The notes: generated by a model from the letters alone, not told the origin. Positions 52,824 through 63,143 are shown, counted from the stretch's first letter. The stretch is DNA of 64,000 bases from Psychroflexus tropicus DSM 15496 (GCF_000378765.1 NZ_KB905342.1:930001-994000); one strand, 5' to 3'. Program-made: numbers and translations.

Positions 52824-54476
52824 TTAGTTTCTTGTACGTCTTCCTTTATTAGATTTAGAACCGACTTTAGACATTGCATTTCTAAATCCAATATCATCTG
52901 TAGCCATATCTTGAGGGAAGTAGCGTCTTTGAGCTGGATCCAACCAATACTCCCGATCTCTCCAAGACCCTCCTTTGTAAACCCTTACATTATCATCAAT
53001 CAAAGTGGTTCTCTCCGAAGAGCCATCGTAACGTCTGTCTAACTCACCATCTTTGGAGGTAACTTTATTATCTGGTGAATTATACATTTCCCTTTTCTCA
53101 TCGTCACCTTGAGCATTTCTTTGATTATAATAACGAGAAGAGGATTTATCACCATCTCTGAAATTTACGTTATCACTCCTAGAAAATTGAGTTCTTAAAT
53201 AAGTTTCTTCTTCTCCAATGCCAACCTGAGCAATTTCTCCAGGGACATTTCTGGCAACAATTTTACCATTACTTAACGTGTCATAAATCACTTCATCTGG
53301 TCCTAAAACCTTGACTTTACCTTCTTCAGTAATTGCATTTTTAGTGTAAACATTACCTCTAAAGTAATTGAAATCATTGTACTCATTATCTACACGAGGT
53401 CTGTAAACGTCTGCGACCCATTCGGATACATTTCCAGCCATGTCATACAGACCATAGTCATTAGGCTCGTAAGATTTTACTTCAGCAGTAATATCTGCAC
53501 CATCATCACTCCATCCGGCTATACCACCGTAATCACCTTGCCCTTGTTTAAAATTAGCCCGTTGATCACCAATCGTTTTTCTATCAGCAGATCTGGTATA
53601 TTGTCCGTCCCATGGGTATTTTTTTCTACCTCTGTAAGAATTATAATCTCTTAATGAACTTTGACCCAAAGCTGCATATTCCCATTCGGCTTCGGTTGGA
53701 AGACGATAGGCTGGAAGTAACTCTCCATCTTTACGCTGTACGTAAATATTTGTACTATCTGGGTTGTTTCTCAATAATCTATCTGTTTCTCTACCGCCTC
53801 TGGTAATAGAATCACTTCCACCATAAACTTGGCTAGGGGAATTCAAATACGTTTCAGTATTGAAAACGCTTTCAGCACTTGAATTTTTATAAGCGTCTCG
53901 TTCTGTAAAACCTTTATCTGCCAGTCTCTTTTCATTTACACGGTCTGTTCTCCACTGGCTAAATTCAGTGGCTTGAATCCAATTAACACCTACAACAGGA
54001 TAGTTGTGAAAAGCAGGATGCCTTAGATAATTATTGACCATGTTTTCATTAAATCCAAGTGGATTTCTCCACACTAAAGTATCTGGAAGAGCACCAGTGT
54101 ATATGTTCTTATAACGCTCTTCTGTTGGAGGGAAAACTTGTTTTAACCAATCCAAATATTCAAGATACATTACATTAGTGACTTCAGTTTCGTCGATGAA
54201 AAAGGATTGTACATGCTGCTGAGTTGGAGTATTATTCCAATCGTGCATCACGTCATCTTGGACTCTCCCCATGGTGAATGTACCGCCTTCTACAAATAAT
54301 AATCCTGGTCCAGGCTCCTGTTCTTCATAGTCAGTTTTGTAGCTTGGTCCACCATCTCTACCGCTTAAATCCCAGCCAGTAGCTCTAGAATTACCCTGGT
54401 AATCTCTAGAATTATTGCAGCCTGTAGCAAGTAGTGCTAATGATACAAGCATGCATGATTTAACGAGGTTTTTCAT
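52824..54476 (-). CDS. gldJ: gliding motility lipoprotein
   Basis: A 550-residue outer-membrane lipoprotein needed for flavobacterial gliding and T9SS function. The N terminus MKNLVKSCMLVSLALLATGC has a lipobox (LATGC). The body is a formylglycine-generating (SUMF1/FGE)-like domain with FVEGGTFTMGR, YRLPTEAEWEYAAL, DMAGNVSEWVADVYR and GGSWRDREYWL. GldJ is the standard name for this protein next to porU/porV. I start at MKN, as the MIM frame start at 54482 is less likely. It is divergent from porU. Confidence 0.93.
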   Translation of the reverse strand: MKNLVKSCMLVSLALLATGCNNSRDYQGNSRATGWDLSGRDGGPSYKTDYEEQEPGPGLLFVEGGTFTMGRVQDDVMHDWNNTPTQQHVQSFFIDETEVTNVMYLEYLDWLKQVFPPTEERYKNIYTGALPDTLVWRNPLGFNENMVNNYLRHPAFHNYPVVGVNWIQATEFSQWRTDRVNEKRLADKGFTERDAYKNSSAESVFNTETYLNSPSQVYGGSDSITRGGRETDRLLRNNPDSTNIYVQRKDGELLPAYRLPTEAEWEYAALGQSSLRDYNSYRGRKKYPWDGQYTRSADRKTIGDQRANFKQGQGDYGGIAGWSDDGADITAEVKSYEPNDYGLYDMAGNVSEWVADVYRPRVDNEYNDFNYFRGNVYTKNAITEEGKVKVLGPDEVIYDTLSNGKIVARNVPGEIAQVGIGEEETYLRTQFSRSDNVNFRDGDKSSSRYYNQRNAQGDDEKREMYNSPDNKVTSKDGELDRRYDGSSERTTLIDDNVRVYKGGSWRDREYWLDPAQRRYFPQDMATDDIGFRNAMSKVGSKSNKGRRTRN

Positions 54477-54650
54477 AATCATAATTTCGATTTTAATCCA
54501 AATTTTGTTCGCAATATAATGATTAACGCCGTATTAACAAGTATATTTTCTACTGCCACAATTAAATTTTTAAAACGGGTTTTGTTTTAGTTTTTTATAT
54601 ACTATCATTGTAGGTGTTGCGTTATACCTTATACCATTGAATGTTTTAAG

Positions 54651-57600
54651 ATGAGATTTTTATTATTCTGTTTGAGTTTTTTTATCTACGTTATATCCTT
54701 CGGTCAGGATGGTAAAATTAATATAAATTGGGGTAATGACAACAAAATTGCTAAAAAATCTCAAGAAGTTGTCAACTTATCAGAGTTAAATCCTGTTCAT
54801 TTTCTCTATAATCCTCATGAAAAAAGTCTTGTGTATTCTACTTTCATTGAACAGCAGACTACCAACATAAGCCTAGTAAATATTGTTACCAAACCAATAA
54901 CTCCAGAACTTTCTGAACAAATAAATTTTGTTCCAGAGCAACTTGAGTATCAAATCCATCAGTCGGCTTATCAAGGGGAACAAAAATTTATCCTAAAATT
55001 GAATCCTTTCTATTATAAGAATAATCGAATTCATAAAATCCTTTCTTTTACAGTTAAATCTAACTCACCGCTTTCTTCGTCAAATCTTCAAAATCAAAAT
55101 CTAAACCAGACCATGGTTCAAGTTTTCAATTCTATATTTAGTTCTGGATCTGTTAAAAAATTTTACGTAGAAGAAACAGGTGTTCATCGACTAGATTTTT
55201 CCTTTTTAAGAAATTTAGGAATTAGCGAAGATGAAATTCCGTCTGGAAACCTCAAAATTCACGGGCATGGAGGAGGTATGCTTCCGCTTCTTAACCAAGA
55301 TAATCTTTATTATGACCCGCCAGAACTAGCGATACAAGTGGTAGATGGTGGCGATGGTGTGTTTAATCAGGGAGATTATTTACTTTTTTATGCCACCAAC
55401 ACCGAAGGCTGGAGTGAAGAAAACGCAACCAACTTAAACCTTTATGCAGATCGCTCCTATTATTACCTAACCATTGACAGTCCCGGTGGTAAGCGCATGG
55501 AAACTTTAACGCAACCCACAGCAAATCCCTCTACAACTATCACTGAATACGATGATTATCAATTTTACGAAGTTGATGAGTCAAGTTTATCCTTAGTAGG
55601 AAGACGCTGGTTCGGAGATAGATTTGATGTGGAAACAGTTAGAACTTATGAATTTAATTTCCCTAATTTAATTGAAAATGTTCCAGCTGATTTAATAATT
55701 AGAGTTGGAGCTATATCTCCTGTGAGGTCATCTTTTTCTGTATCCATCAATGGAGAATCTCTTGGAACTAATCTTAATATACTTGAAGTAGGGGCTAACA
55801 CCCCTTCTAGAGGAAGAAATTTGCAAACTCAAATCAATCCATCTTCAGATGATATTGAGATCCAGTTGACTTATAACAAAAATGGAAATCCTGGAGCTAG
55901 AGGTTTTTTAGACTTTATATCCTTAGAAGCTAAAAGAGCACTTGTCGGAGGCGAAAATCAATTTAAATTCAAGAATAATGAGGCAGTTACTCAAGCTGGT
56001 ATTGGAGAATATATTATTCAAAATGCCTCACAAATCAATCAAGTGTGGGAAATTACTGATCCCATAAACCCACGGTTTGTTTCCAATTCTGATCAATCTG
56101 ATCAATTTTCATTTAAAAGTCCGTTAGGAAGTAGACGTGAATATCAGGCGGTGACTTCAGCATACCTTCAGCCCAGGGTGGAATTGGGTAACACCCAGGT
56201 GGCAAGACAAAATATTAAAGGAAGTATTTTAACGAACACTCAAGGTCAATTTCAAGATTTGGATTATCTAATTGTTACTCAATCCGCTTTCATGTCTGCA
56301 GCTAACCGATTAGCACAATACCGAAGAGAAAATGATGGTTTAGTCGTAAAGACACTTGCGGTTGAAGATATTTATGAAGAATTTAATTCGGGAAAGCAGG
56401 ATATTGGGGCAATCCGTAATCTGGTGAAGTATATTTACGATAATGCCTCATCTTCAGAAAATAGAATCAAATTTTTAGGAATTATTGGCGATGCTTCTGT
56501 CGACTATAAAAATAGATTACAAGGAAATACCAATATTGTTCCTACCTATCAAAGTCTGGGTAGTTTTTCTACAACAGTATCTTCATTTATGTCAGATGAC
56601 TATTTTGTCATGGTAGACCCAGAAGAAGGGGATCTTTCTGAGGGTGGATTGATGGACCTTGCGGTAGGAAGACTATTAGCAGATTCTCCTCAAAGAGCAA
56701 ATGCTGTGGTGGATAAAATTATAGCCTCAGAGCAACGAGAGGCCTATGCACAATGGCGAAATAATTTTATCCTGATCTCAGATGATGCCGATGATGCGAG
56801 TGATTTTGACCTTCAAGTCGATTTAGATAATTTAGGCGATGAAATCTCTGCCAATAAACCAACGGTTAATGTCAAAAAAATTCATTCTGATGCTTTTCAG
56901 CAAGTGGCTGGAGCTGGTGGGGATCGCTATCCGGAAGTGAACGAGTCCATTACCGATGCTATAGAAGTTGGTGCTTCTGTAGTGAATTATTTTGGTCATG
57001 GAGGTGAAGATGGGTTGGCTCAAGAACGAATAGTGACTCAAACGAATACTCAGGAATGGAGAAATCCCGACCGTTACAATTGTTTTGTAACTATTACCTG
57101 TGAATTCACCAAGTTTGATAATCCCTTAAGGATGACCGGCGGAGAGCTTACGCTTTGGAATGAAAATGGAGGTGCTTCCTCACTCGTTTCAACAACACGG
57201 GCCATTAGTGTATTTGCCGGAGTAGAATTCAATAATGTATTTGCTCCATTTCTTTTCGATTTCAATAATAATAATGAGACTATTGCACAGTCTGTTGCCA
57301 GAGCAAAAAGAAATATCACTGGTAATGGAAAACGGATTGTATTTTTTATTGGTGATCCAGCAATGCGTCTGCCTTTGCCTAAACCAAGGGTTCAGCTTAC
57401 GAGTATCAATGATGAACCGTTGTCTCAGTTTACAGACACTTTGCAAGCTCTTGGAAAATATAAATTTAAAGGGCAGATTGTTGATGCCAATAACCAGAGA
57501 CTTCAGAATTACAATGGAGAACTTTCTGCAGTGATTTTTGATAAAAGAATTGAAAGACAAACCTTAGGTAACGATGGTGCTCGATTAAACGGTCAACTGG

Positions 57601-58481
57601 CTATTTTAGATTTTACGACGCTAGGAGAAAATCTATTTAGAGGTCAAGCTAGCGTATCTCAAGGGGAATTCGAATTTGAATTTGTTTTACCCAAAGATAC
57701 TCAATTACCAGTAGGGCAAGGAAGAGTAAACTTCTATTCCGCAAGGGCAGATGCGTTGGAAGAATACAGTGGATTTAATACTGATATTCTCATCGGAGGC
57801 CTAAATGAAAATGCCCCAGAAGACAATGAGGGTCCTCTGGTCAATTTATTCATGAATGATGAGAACTTTGTGAATGGCGGGGTCACTGATGATCAGCCGT
57901 TCTTGCTCGCTATACTAGAAGATGAAAATGGAATTAATACGGCTGGCGGAATTGGCCATGATATTGTGGCCATCTTGGATGGAGATGAATCAAACCCTAT
58001 TGTGCTGAATGAATATTACGAAGCCGAACAGGATGACTTTACAAAAGGGAGAGTATTTTATAGATTAAGGGATCTTGAAGATGGAGAACACACACTTACG
58101 CTAAAGGCTTGGGATGTCTATAATAACTCTCAAACTCAGGATATCACCTTTGTGGTTGCTGGGAACGATGAATTAAAGATTACAAGAGTTCTTAATTATC
58201 CAAACCCCTTTATAGATTATACCGAATTTTGGTTTAATCATAATAGACCATTCGAGCCTCTGGAGGTTATGGTGCAGGTATTTACAGTATCTGGTAAATT
58301 GGTTTGGACTCAAAACCAAATCGCGAATACAAATGGGTTTTTATTTAGAGATATGACTTGGAATGGAAGAGATGATTTTGGAGATAAAATAGGAAAAGGA
58401 GTCTATGTCTACAAGCTTACTGTAAGATCCACAATAACTAACGATAAAGTAGAAAAATATGAAAAACTCGTCATTTTATAA
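54651..58481 (+). CDS. porU: type IX secretion system sortase
   Basis: A 1276-residue surface sortase of the gingipain-like C25 family; it removes the C-terminal signal of T9SS cargo. After a signal peptide (MRFLLFCLSFFIYVIS) comes a long beta-rich N-terminal half. The C25 catalytic region has the active-site His783 in VVNYFGHGGEDGLAQE and Cys817 in FVTITCEFTKFDNPL. The C-terminal part is beta-rich and ends in a T9SS-like sorting region (FNGKGVYVYKLT-type end). It overlaps the frame that begins before porV; porV follows at 58513. Confidence 0.94.
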   Translation: MRFLLFCLSFFIYVISFGQDGKININWGNDNKIAKKSQEVVNLSELNPVHFLYNPHEKSLVYSTFIEQQTTNISLVNIVTKPITPELSEQINFVPEQLEYQIHQSAYQGEQKFILKLNPFYYKNNRIHKILSFTVKSNSPLSSSNLQNQNLNQTMVQVFNSIFSSGSVKKFYVEETGVHRLDFSFLRNLGISEDEIPSGNLKIHGHGGGMLPLLNQDNLYYDPPELAIQVVDGGDGVFNQGDYLLFYATNTEGWSEENATNLNLYADRSYYYLTIDSPGGKRMETLTQPTANPSTTITEYDDYQFYEVDESSLSLVGRRWFGDRFDVETVRTYEFNFPNLIENVPADLIIRVGAISPVRSSFSVSINGESLGTNLNILEVGANTPSRGRNLQTQINPSSDDIEIQLTYNKNGNPGARGFLDFISLEAKRALVGGENQFKFKNNEAVTQAGIGEYIIQNASQINQVWEITDPINPRFVSNSDQSDQFSFKSPLGSRREYQAVTSAYLQPRVELGNTQVARQNIKGSILTNTQGQFQDLDYLIVTQSAFMSAANRLAQYRRENDGLVVKTLAVEDIYEEFNSGKQDIGAIRNLVKYIYDNASSSENRIKFLGIIGDASVDYKNRLQGNTNIVPTYQSLGSFSTTVSSFMSDDYFVMVDPEEGDLSEGGLMDLAVGRLLADSPQRANAVVDKIIASEQREAYAQWRNNFILISDDADDASDFDLQVDLDNLGDEISANKPTVNVKKIHSDAFQQVAGAGGDRYPEVNESITDAIEVGASVVNYFGHGGEDGLAQERIVTQTNTQEWRNPDRYNCFVTITCEFTKFDNPLRMTGGELTLWNENGGASSLVSTTRAISVFAGVEFNNVFAPFLFDFNNNNETIAQSVARAKRNITGNGKRIVFFIGDPAMRLPLPKPRVQLTSINDEPLSQFTDTLQALGKYKFKGQIVDANNQRLQNYNGELSAVIFDKRIERQTLGNDGARLNGQLAILDFTTLGENLFRGQASVSQGEFEFEFVLPKDTQLPVGQGRVNFYSARADALEEYSGFNTDILIGGLNENAPEDNEGPLVNLFMNDENFVNGGVTDDQPFLLAILEDENGINTAGGIGHDIVAILDGDESNPIVLNEYYEAEQDDFTKGRVFYRLRDLEDGEHTLTLKAWDVYNNSQTQDITFVVAGNDELKITRVLNYPNPFIDYTEFWFNHNRPFEPLEVMVQVFTVSGKLVWTQNQIANTNGFLFRDMTWNGRDDFGDKIGKGVYVYKLTVRSTITNDKVEKYEKLVIL

Positions 58482-58512
58482 TTATCCTATATTTGCTAAC
58501 TTAAATTTTAAT

Positions 58513-59682
58513 ATGAAGAAATTATTTTTATTTGTACTCGCTGTTTTTTGTCTAAGTCAGTCTGTTTTTTCTCAGGACGATCGGAGACCAATTACTACTG
58601 GTGTTCCGATTTTATTAATTGCCGCAGATGCAAGAGCCTCTGGAATGGGGGATATGGGGGTAGCAACTCGAGTTGATGCCTTTTCTCAGCAATGGAATGC
58701 CGCTAAGTATGCCTTTTCGGAAACTAAAACCGGAGTCGGATTATCTTATACTCCTTATTTGCGAGAACTTGTTAACGATATCAATCTTGCTAACCTGGTT
58801 TACTTCAATAGATTAAATGAAAGAAGTGCATTTGCAGGAAGTATAAGATACTTTTCTTTAGGTGAGGTCGAATTAAGAGAGACCGCAGATCAAGTCCCAA
58901 GGATAGCTTCACCTAATGAATTTGCTATAGATTTGAGTTATTCCCTTAGACTAAGCGAGCAGTTTTCGATGGCAGTTACAGGAAGGTTTATTAATTCTCA
59001 ATTGAGAATTCCAACTGGTATCGCAGAAGCTAATGCTGCGAGTAGTTTTGGGGCGGATATTTCTATGTTTTATCGAAGTGAAGAGAAATTTTATAAAGAC
59101 TTTAATGGCCGCTGGAGAGGTGGATTGGCTATAAGTAATATAGGTCCAAAAATAAAATACGATGACGCCGGTCAGGAGAATTTTTTACCCACCAATTTTA
59201 AAGCAGGAGCTGGATTCGATTTTATTTTAGATGCTTCCAATACCATTGGAGTTCATCTCGAATTTAATAAATTGTTAGTGCCAACTCCTCCAGCTTTTCA
59301 AACAGACGATAATGGAAATTTAACTCCAGAATCAAGACAAGCATTTTTGGACTATACCAGTCAAAACGAATTTGAAGGCATCTTTTCCTCATGGGGAGAT
59401 GCGCCCGATGGCTTTTCTGAAGAACTTAGCGAAATTACGTGGGCATTGGGAGCAGAATATTGGTTTGAAGATAGTTTTGCGGCCAGACTGGGATATTTTA
59501 ATGAATCAGAAGAAAAAGGATTTAGACAATTTGTTACTATGGGCTTAGGCTTTAAGTTCAATGCCATAAATATCGATGCTTCTTACTTATTTTCAACGAC
59601 AACAGTTCAAAACCCTCTGGAAGGAACACTCAGGTTTGGGCTCACCTTTAATATTGGCGATAACACCTATATTGAATATTAA
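58513..59682 (+). CDS. porV: type IX secretion system outer-membrane protein
   Basis: A 389-residue outer-membrane beta-barrel (FadL-like) that shuttles T9SS cargo to PorU. From MKKLFLFVLAVFCLSQSVFS it has a signal peptide. The mature barrel has TGVPILLIAADARASGMGDM near the start, repeated strands such as GLSYTPYLRELVND, and AFAGSIRYFSLGEVELRE. The last strand is LRFGLTFNIGDNTYIEY. The frame extends up to 58459, overlapping porU, but the signal peptide begins at 58513. It forms a two-gene unit with porU, and a terminator follows. Confidence 0.93.
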   Translation: MKKLFLFVLAVFCLSQSVFSQDDRRPITTGVPILLIAADARASGMGDMGVATRVDAFSQQWNAAKYAFSETKTGVGLSYTPYLRELVNDINLANLVYFNRLNERSAFAGSIRYFSLGEVELRETADQVPRIASPNEFAIDLSYSLRLSEQFSMAVTGRFINSQLRIPTGIAEANAASSFGADISMFYRSEEKFYKDFNGRWRGGLAISNIGPKIKYDDAGQENFLPTNFKAGAGFDFILDASNTIGVHLEFNKLLVPTPPAFQTDDNGNLTPESRQAFLDYTSQNEFEGIFSSWGDAPDGFSEELSEITWALGAEYWFEDSFAARLGYFNESEEKGFRQFVTMGLGFKFNAINIDASYLFSTTTVQNPLEGTLRFGLTFNIGDNTYIEY

Positions 59683-59705
59683 CCCTATATTTGTATTCAA
59701 CACCT

Positions 59706-59737
59706 AAAAAGTATCAATTGAAATTGATACTTTTTTT
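59706..59737 (+). terminator. Rho-independent terminator after porV
   Basis: 14-bp stem AAAAAGTATCAATT / AATTGATACTTTTT (59706-59719, 59722-59735) that ends in a T run on the plus strand, 24 bases after the porV stop. Confidence 0.8.
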
Positions 59738-59757
59738 GTCTCTATGAAGTTCAAAGT

Positions 59758-60240
59758 ATGATAGAAAAACAAATCAACAGTTCGGTCCAAATATTCGAAT
59801 CTGTAGACGAATTGCCGAAAGATATTCAATCCTTAATGCATCAAGCCGTTGAGGCTAGAAATGGAGCTTATGCTCCCTATTCTAAATTTAAGGTAGGGGC
59901 TGCTCTAATTCTAGAAAATGGTGCAGTTGTCAAAGGGAATAATCAGGAGAATGCCTCTTACCCCTCTGGTTTGTGTGCAGAACGAACTGCGATATATGCT
60001 GCTGGAGCTAATTATCCGAATCAAAATATCAAAGCAATAGCTATAACAGCTACTTCAGAAAAGCATGATGTTTTAGAGCCCATAGCCCCATGTGGTGCCT
60101 GCAGGCAAGCCATTGCAGAATACGAGCAAAAGCAAGATCAGCCTATTGAGATCTATTTCACCGGAACCAAGGGCAAAGTCATTCACGTCAAGGCTCTTTT
60201 GGATATACTTCCTTTAGCCTTTGACAATAAGTTTCTTTAA
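59758..60240 (+). CDS. cdd: cytidine deaminase
   Basis: A 160-residue zinc enzyme that deaminates cytidine and deoxycytidine to uridine forms (pyrimidine salvage). The catalytic motif YPSGLCAERTAIYAAG (Cys-Ala-Glu) lies near residue 79, followed by IAPCGACRQAIAEYEQ (PCGAC, zinc ligands). APYSKFKVGAALILENG is the substrate-binding N-terminal motif. It is a normal-length tetrameric-type enzyme. It sits in the conserved gldJ-porU-porV-cdd-pdhA order I recall from other Flavobacteriaceae. Confidence 0.95.
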   Translation: MIEKQINSSVQIFESVDELPKDIQSLMHQAVEARNGAYAPYSKFKVGAALILENGAVVKGNNQENASYPSGLCAERTAIYAAGANYPNQNIKAIAITATSEKHDVLEPIAPCGACRQAIAEYEQKQDQPIEIYFTGTKGKVIHVKALLDILPLAFDNKFL

Positions 60241-60332
60241 AGTTAATACTCCCTAAAGTATTTTCAATTCTTTCATAAAGTATTACTTTTGTAAATCTAT
60301 TTTAGAATCAAAAGCGATAAATCTAGCTGTAC

Positions 60333-61331
60333 ATGAAAAAAATAACGAAGAAGACTTATTTGAAATGGTATGAAGATATGCTGTTTTGGAGAAAGTTTGA
60401 AGATAAATTAGCTCAAGTCTATATACAACAGAAGGTTAGAGGGTTTTTACACCTCTATAACGGACAGGAGGCTATCTTAGCCGGTGCTTTGCATGTTATG
60501 GACTTGAAAAAGGACAAGATGATAACCGCTTATAGAAATCATGTACAACCCATTGGTATGGGAGTGGATCCTAAGCGAGTCATGGCAGAACTTTATGGAA
60601 AAGCCACAGGAACTTCACAGGGCCTAGGTGGTTCAATGCATATTTTTTCCAAAGAACATAGATTTTTTGGAGGTCATGGTATCGTAGGTGGTCAAATTCC
60701 TTTAGGTGCAGGTTTAGCTTTTGCTGATAAGTACTTCAATAATAATGCAGTGACTCTTTGTTTCCTTGGAGATGGGGCAGCAAGACAAGGTTCTCTTCAC
60801 GAAACTCTTAATATGGCAACCAACTGGAATTTACCAGTTGTCTTTTGTGTAGAAAATAATGGTTATGCTATGGGAACCTCTGTAAAAAGGACTTCCAACC
60901 ATGAAGATATCTGGAGACTTGGTTTGGGTTATGAAATGCCTTGTGGTCCAGTTGATGCGATGGATCCTACTAAAGTGGCTGAAGCCTTAGATGAAGCGAT
61001 TTCCAGAGCTAGGTCTGGTAAAGGCCCTACTTTCTTAGATCTTAAAACTTATCGTTACAGAGGACACTCCATGAGTGATGCTCAAAAGTACAGAACTAAG
61101 GATGAGGTTGAGGAGTATCAAAAAATAGATCCTATTTCACAGGTTAAGAAAACGCTTCTCGATAAGAAATATGCGACTGAAGATGATATCAAAAAAATCG
61201 ACAAGCGTGTAAAAGAAAAAGTAAGTGAATGCGAAAAATTTGCGGATGAGTCTGACTTTCCAGATAAGAATGTCATGTATGATGTTGTTTACGAACAAGA
61301 AGATTATCCTTTCATTTCTCACAAATTATAA
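60333..61331 (+). CDS. pdhA: pyruvate dehydrogenase E1 component subunit alpha
   Basis: A 332-residue TPP-dependent subunit of pyruvate dehydrogenase E1. The TPP motif GDGAARQGSLHETLNMATNW with the end VFCVENNGYAMGTS lies near residue 148. The phosphorylation-loop region YRYRGHSMSDAQKYR is intact. With E1-beta it would decarboxylate pyruvate to hydroxyethyl-TPP. E1-beta is not adjacent; only E2 is (4 bases later). It and aceF are one transcription unit after cdd. Confidence 0.95.
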   Translation: MKKITKKTYLKWYEDMLFWRKFEDKLAQVYIQQKVRGFLHLYNGQEAILAGALHVMDLKKDKMITAYRNHVQPIGMGVDPKRVMAELYGKATGTSQGLGGSMHIFSKEHRFFGGHGIVGGQIPLGAGLAFADKYFNNNAVTLCFLGDGAARQGSLHETLNMATNWNLPVVFCVENNGYAMGTSVKRTSNHEDIWRLGLGYEMPCGPVDAMDPTKVAEALDEAISRARSGKGPTFLDLKTYRYRGHSMSDAQKYRTKDEVEEYQKIDPISQVKKTLLDKKYATEDDIKKIDKRVKEKVSECEKFADESDFPDKNVMYDVVYEQEDYPFISHKL

Positions 61332-61335
61332 TTAG

Positions 61336-63063
61336 ATGGCTGAAGTAGTAAATATGCCAAGATTGAGCGATACCATGGAAGAAGGGGTCGTCGCCAAATG
61401 GCTAAAACAAAAAGGAGATAAAGTAGAAGAAGGAGATATTCTAGCGGAGATCGAAACCGATAAAGCGACTATGGAGTTTGAATCTTTCCACGATGGCGTA
61501 CTGCTTCATATTGGTGTTGAAGAAGGTGAAGGTGCTCCAGTGGATACTCTTTTGGCTATTATTGGTGAAGAAGGTGAAGACATAGATGAGCTCATAAAAA
61601 ATGCAGATAGCGGAAATTCTTCAGACCAAAGTGATGAGGATTCAGAAGATTCAACTCAAGAAGAACCATCCGATGAGGGCTCTGATGATCATGAAGAAAA
61701 CACAGACGGAGATGGTATACCTGAAGGTGTGGAAGTAGTTACCATGCCAAGGTTAAGTGATACCATGGAAGAAGGAACAGTTGCTACCTGGCTAAAGTCC
61801 GTTGGTGATGAGGTTGAAGAAGGAGAAATTCTGGCAGAAATCGAAACCGATAAAGCAACGATGGAATTTGAATCTTTCTATTCGGGTAAATTATTACATA
61901 TTGGTATTGGCGAAGGGGAATCTGCTCCTGTAGATGACGTTTTGGCCATCATTGGTCCAGACGGTACCGATGTAGATAAGGTTCTTCAATCGATGAAGTC
62001 TGGAGGAGGTAAATCTTCTTCAAGCGATAAAGAAACGACTGAAGATCAAAACTCTTCAGATGATAAATCCAAATCTGAGCAATCAAGTTCTGCTGGTTCA
62101 ACTTCAGAAGGACCTTCTGGTGACGAGGACGCAGATAATACCGATAGTGAAGGTCGTATTTTAGCCTCTCCATTGGCAAAGAAAATTGCTGAAGATAAAG
62201 GCATTGATCTTAAGAAAGTTAGTGGTTCTGGCGACAATGGTAGGATTGTGAAGAAGGATGTTGAGAACTTTAAGCCTTCAGAACAGCCTACTAAACAAGA
62301 AACTACAACTCCTCAGCCTGAAGCCAAAGATGAAAAGGTAGAGAAAGCCCCAGTAGAACAAGTGTATACTCCTGCAGGAGAAGAAGCCTTTGAGGATGTG
62401 AAAAATTCTCAAATGAGAAAAACAATAGCCAAGCGATTACTGGAATCTAAAAATTCTGCTCCTCATTACTACCTCAATATAGAGGTTGATATGGAAAATG
62501 CTATGGCTTCAAGAGCTCATATCAATGAGATGCCGGATGTGAAGGTGTCGTTTAACGATCTTGTTATTAAAGCATCTGCAATGGCTCTAAGAAAACATCC
62601 ACAGGTTAATTCGTCTTGGGATGGTGAGTCTACGAAGATAGCTAAGCATATCCATGTTGGTGTAGCAGTTGCTGTAGAAGAAGGCCTGCTAGTTCCTGTT
62701 TTAGAATTTGCAGATCAACAGAGTTTAACTCAAATTGGAGGCAATGTTAAGAGCTTAGCAGGAAAAGCTAAAAATAAAAAATTGCAGCCTAACGAGATGG
62801 AAGGTAGCACTTTTACCGTTTCTAACTTAGGTATGTTTGGAATCACAGAGTTTACCAGTATCATTAATCAACCAAACTCTGCAATATTATCCGTAGGTAC
62901 AATAGTAGAAAAACCAGTGGTTAAAAATGGTGAAATTGTGGTAGGGCACACCATGACATTAACGTTAGCCTGCGACCATAGAACGGTTGATGGAGCTACG
63001 GGTGCTAAGTTTTTACAAACATTAAAAACATATTTAGAGAATCCTGTAACTATGCTTGCATAG
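61336..63063 (+). CDS. aceF: pyruvate dehydrogenase E2, dihydrolipoamide acetyltransferase
   Basis: A 575-residue E2 core of the pyruvate dehydrogenase complex; it moves acetyl to CoA. Two N-terminal lipoyl domains (about 1-76 and 131-208) each carry EIETDKATMEFESF, with lipoylated Lys43 and Lys173. Acidic Ser/Glu linkers follow, then an E1/E3-binding domain (about 275-312, SPLAKKIAEDKGIDLKK) and the catalytic domain with CDHRTVDGATGAKF (His). The two lipoyl repeats are also near-identical at DNA level. It is followed by a terminator. Confidence 0.95.
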   Translation: MAEVVNMPRLSDTMEEGVVAKWLKQKGDKVEEGDILAEIETDKATMEFESFHDGVLLHIGVEEGEGAPVDTLLAIIGEEGEDIDELIKNADSGNSSDQSDEDSEDSTQEEPSDEGSDDHEENTDGDGIPEGVEVVTMPRLSDTMEEGTVATWLKSVGDEVEEGEILAEIETDKATMEFESFYSGKLLHIGIGEGESAPVDDVLAIIGPDGTDVDKVLQSMKSGGGKSSSSDKETTEDQNSSDDKSKSEQSSSAGSTSEGPSGDEDADNTDSEGRILASPLAKKIAEDKGIDLKKVSGSGDNGRIVKKDVENFKPSEQPTKQETTTPQPEAKDEKVEKAPVEQVYTPAGEEAFEDVKNSQMRKTIAKRLLESKNSAPHYYLNIEVDMENAMASRAHINEMPDVKVSFNDLVIKASAMALRKHPQVNSSWDGESTKIAKHIHVGVAVAVEEGLLVPVLEFADQQSLTQIGGNVKSLAGKAKNKKLQPNEMEGSTFTVSNLGMFGITEFTSIINQPNSAILSVGTIVEKPVVKNGEIVVGHTMTLTLACDHRTVDGATGAKFLQTLKTYLENPVTMLA

Positions 63064-63084
63064 TCACTTTCAATATTAGAATTC

Positions 63085-63132
63085 AACTGCCTTTTTAGAC
63101 CAATTATGGTTTCTTTAAAGGCAGTTTTTTAT
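63085..63132 (+). terminator. Rho-independent terminator after the pdhA-aceF unit
   Basis: Stem AACTGCCTTT / AAAGGCAGTT (63085-63094, 63117-63126) with a 22-base loop that holds an inner ACC / GGT pairing, followed by a T run. It is 21 bases after the aceF stop. Confidence 0.7.
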
Positions 63133-63143
63133 ATATTCACTTT

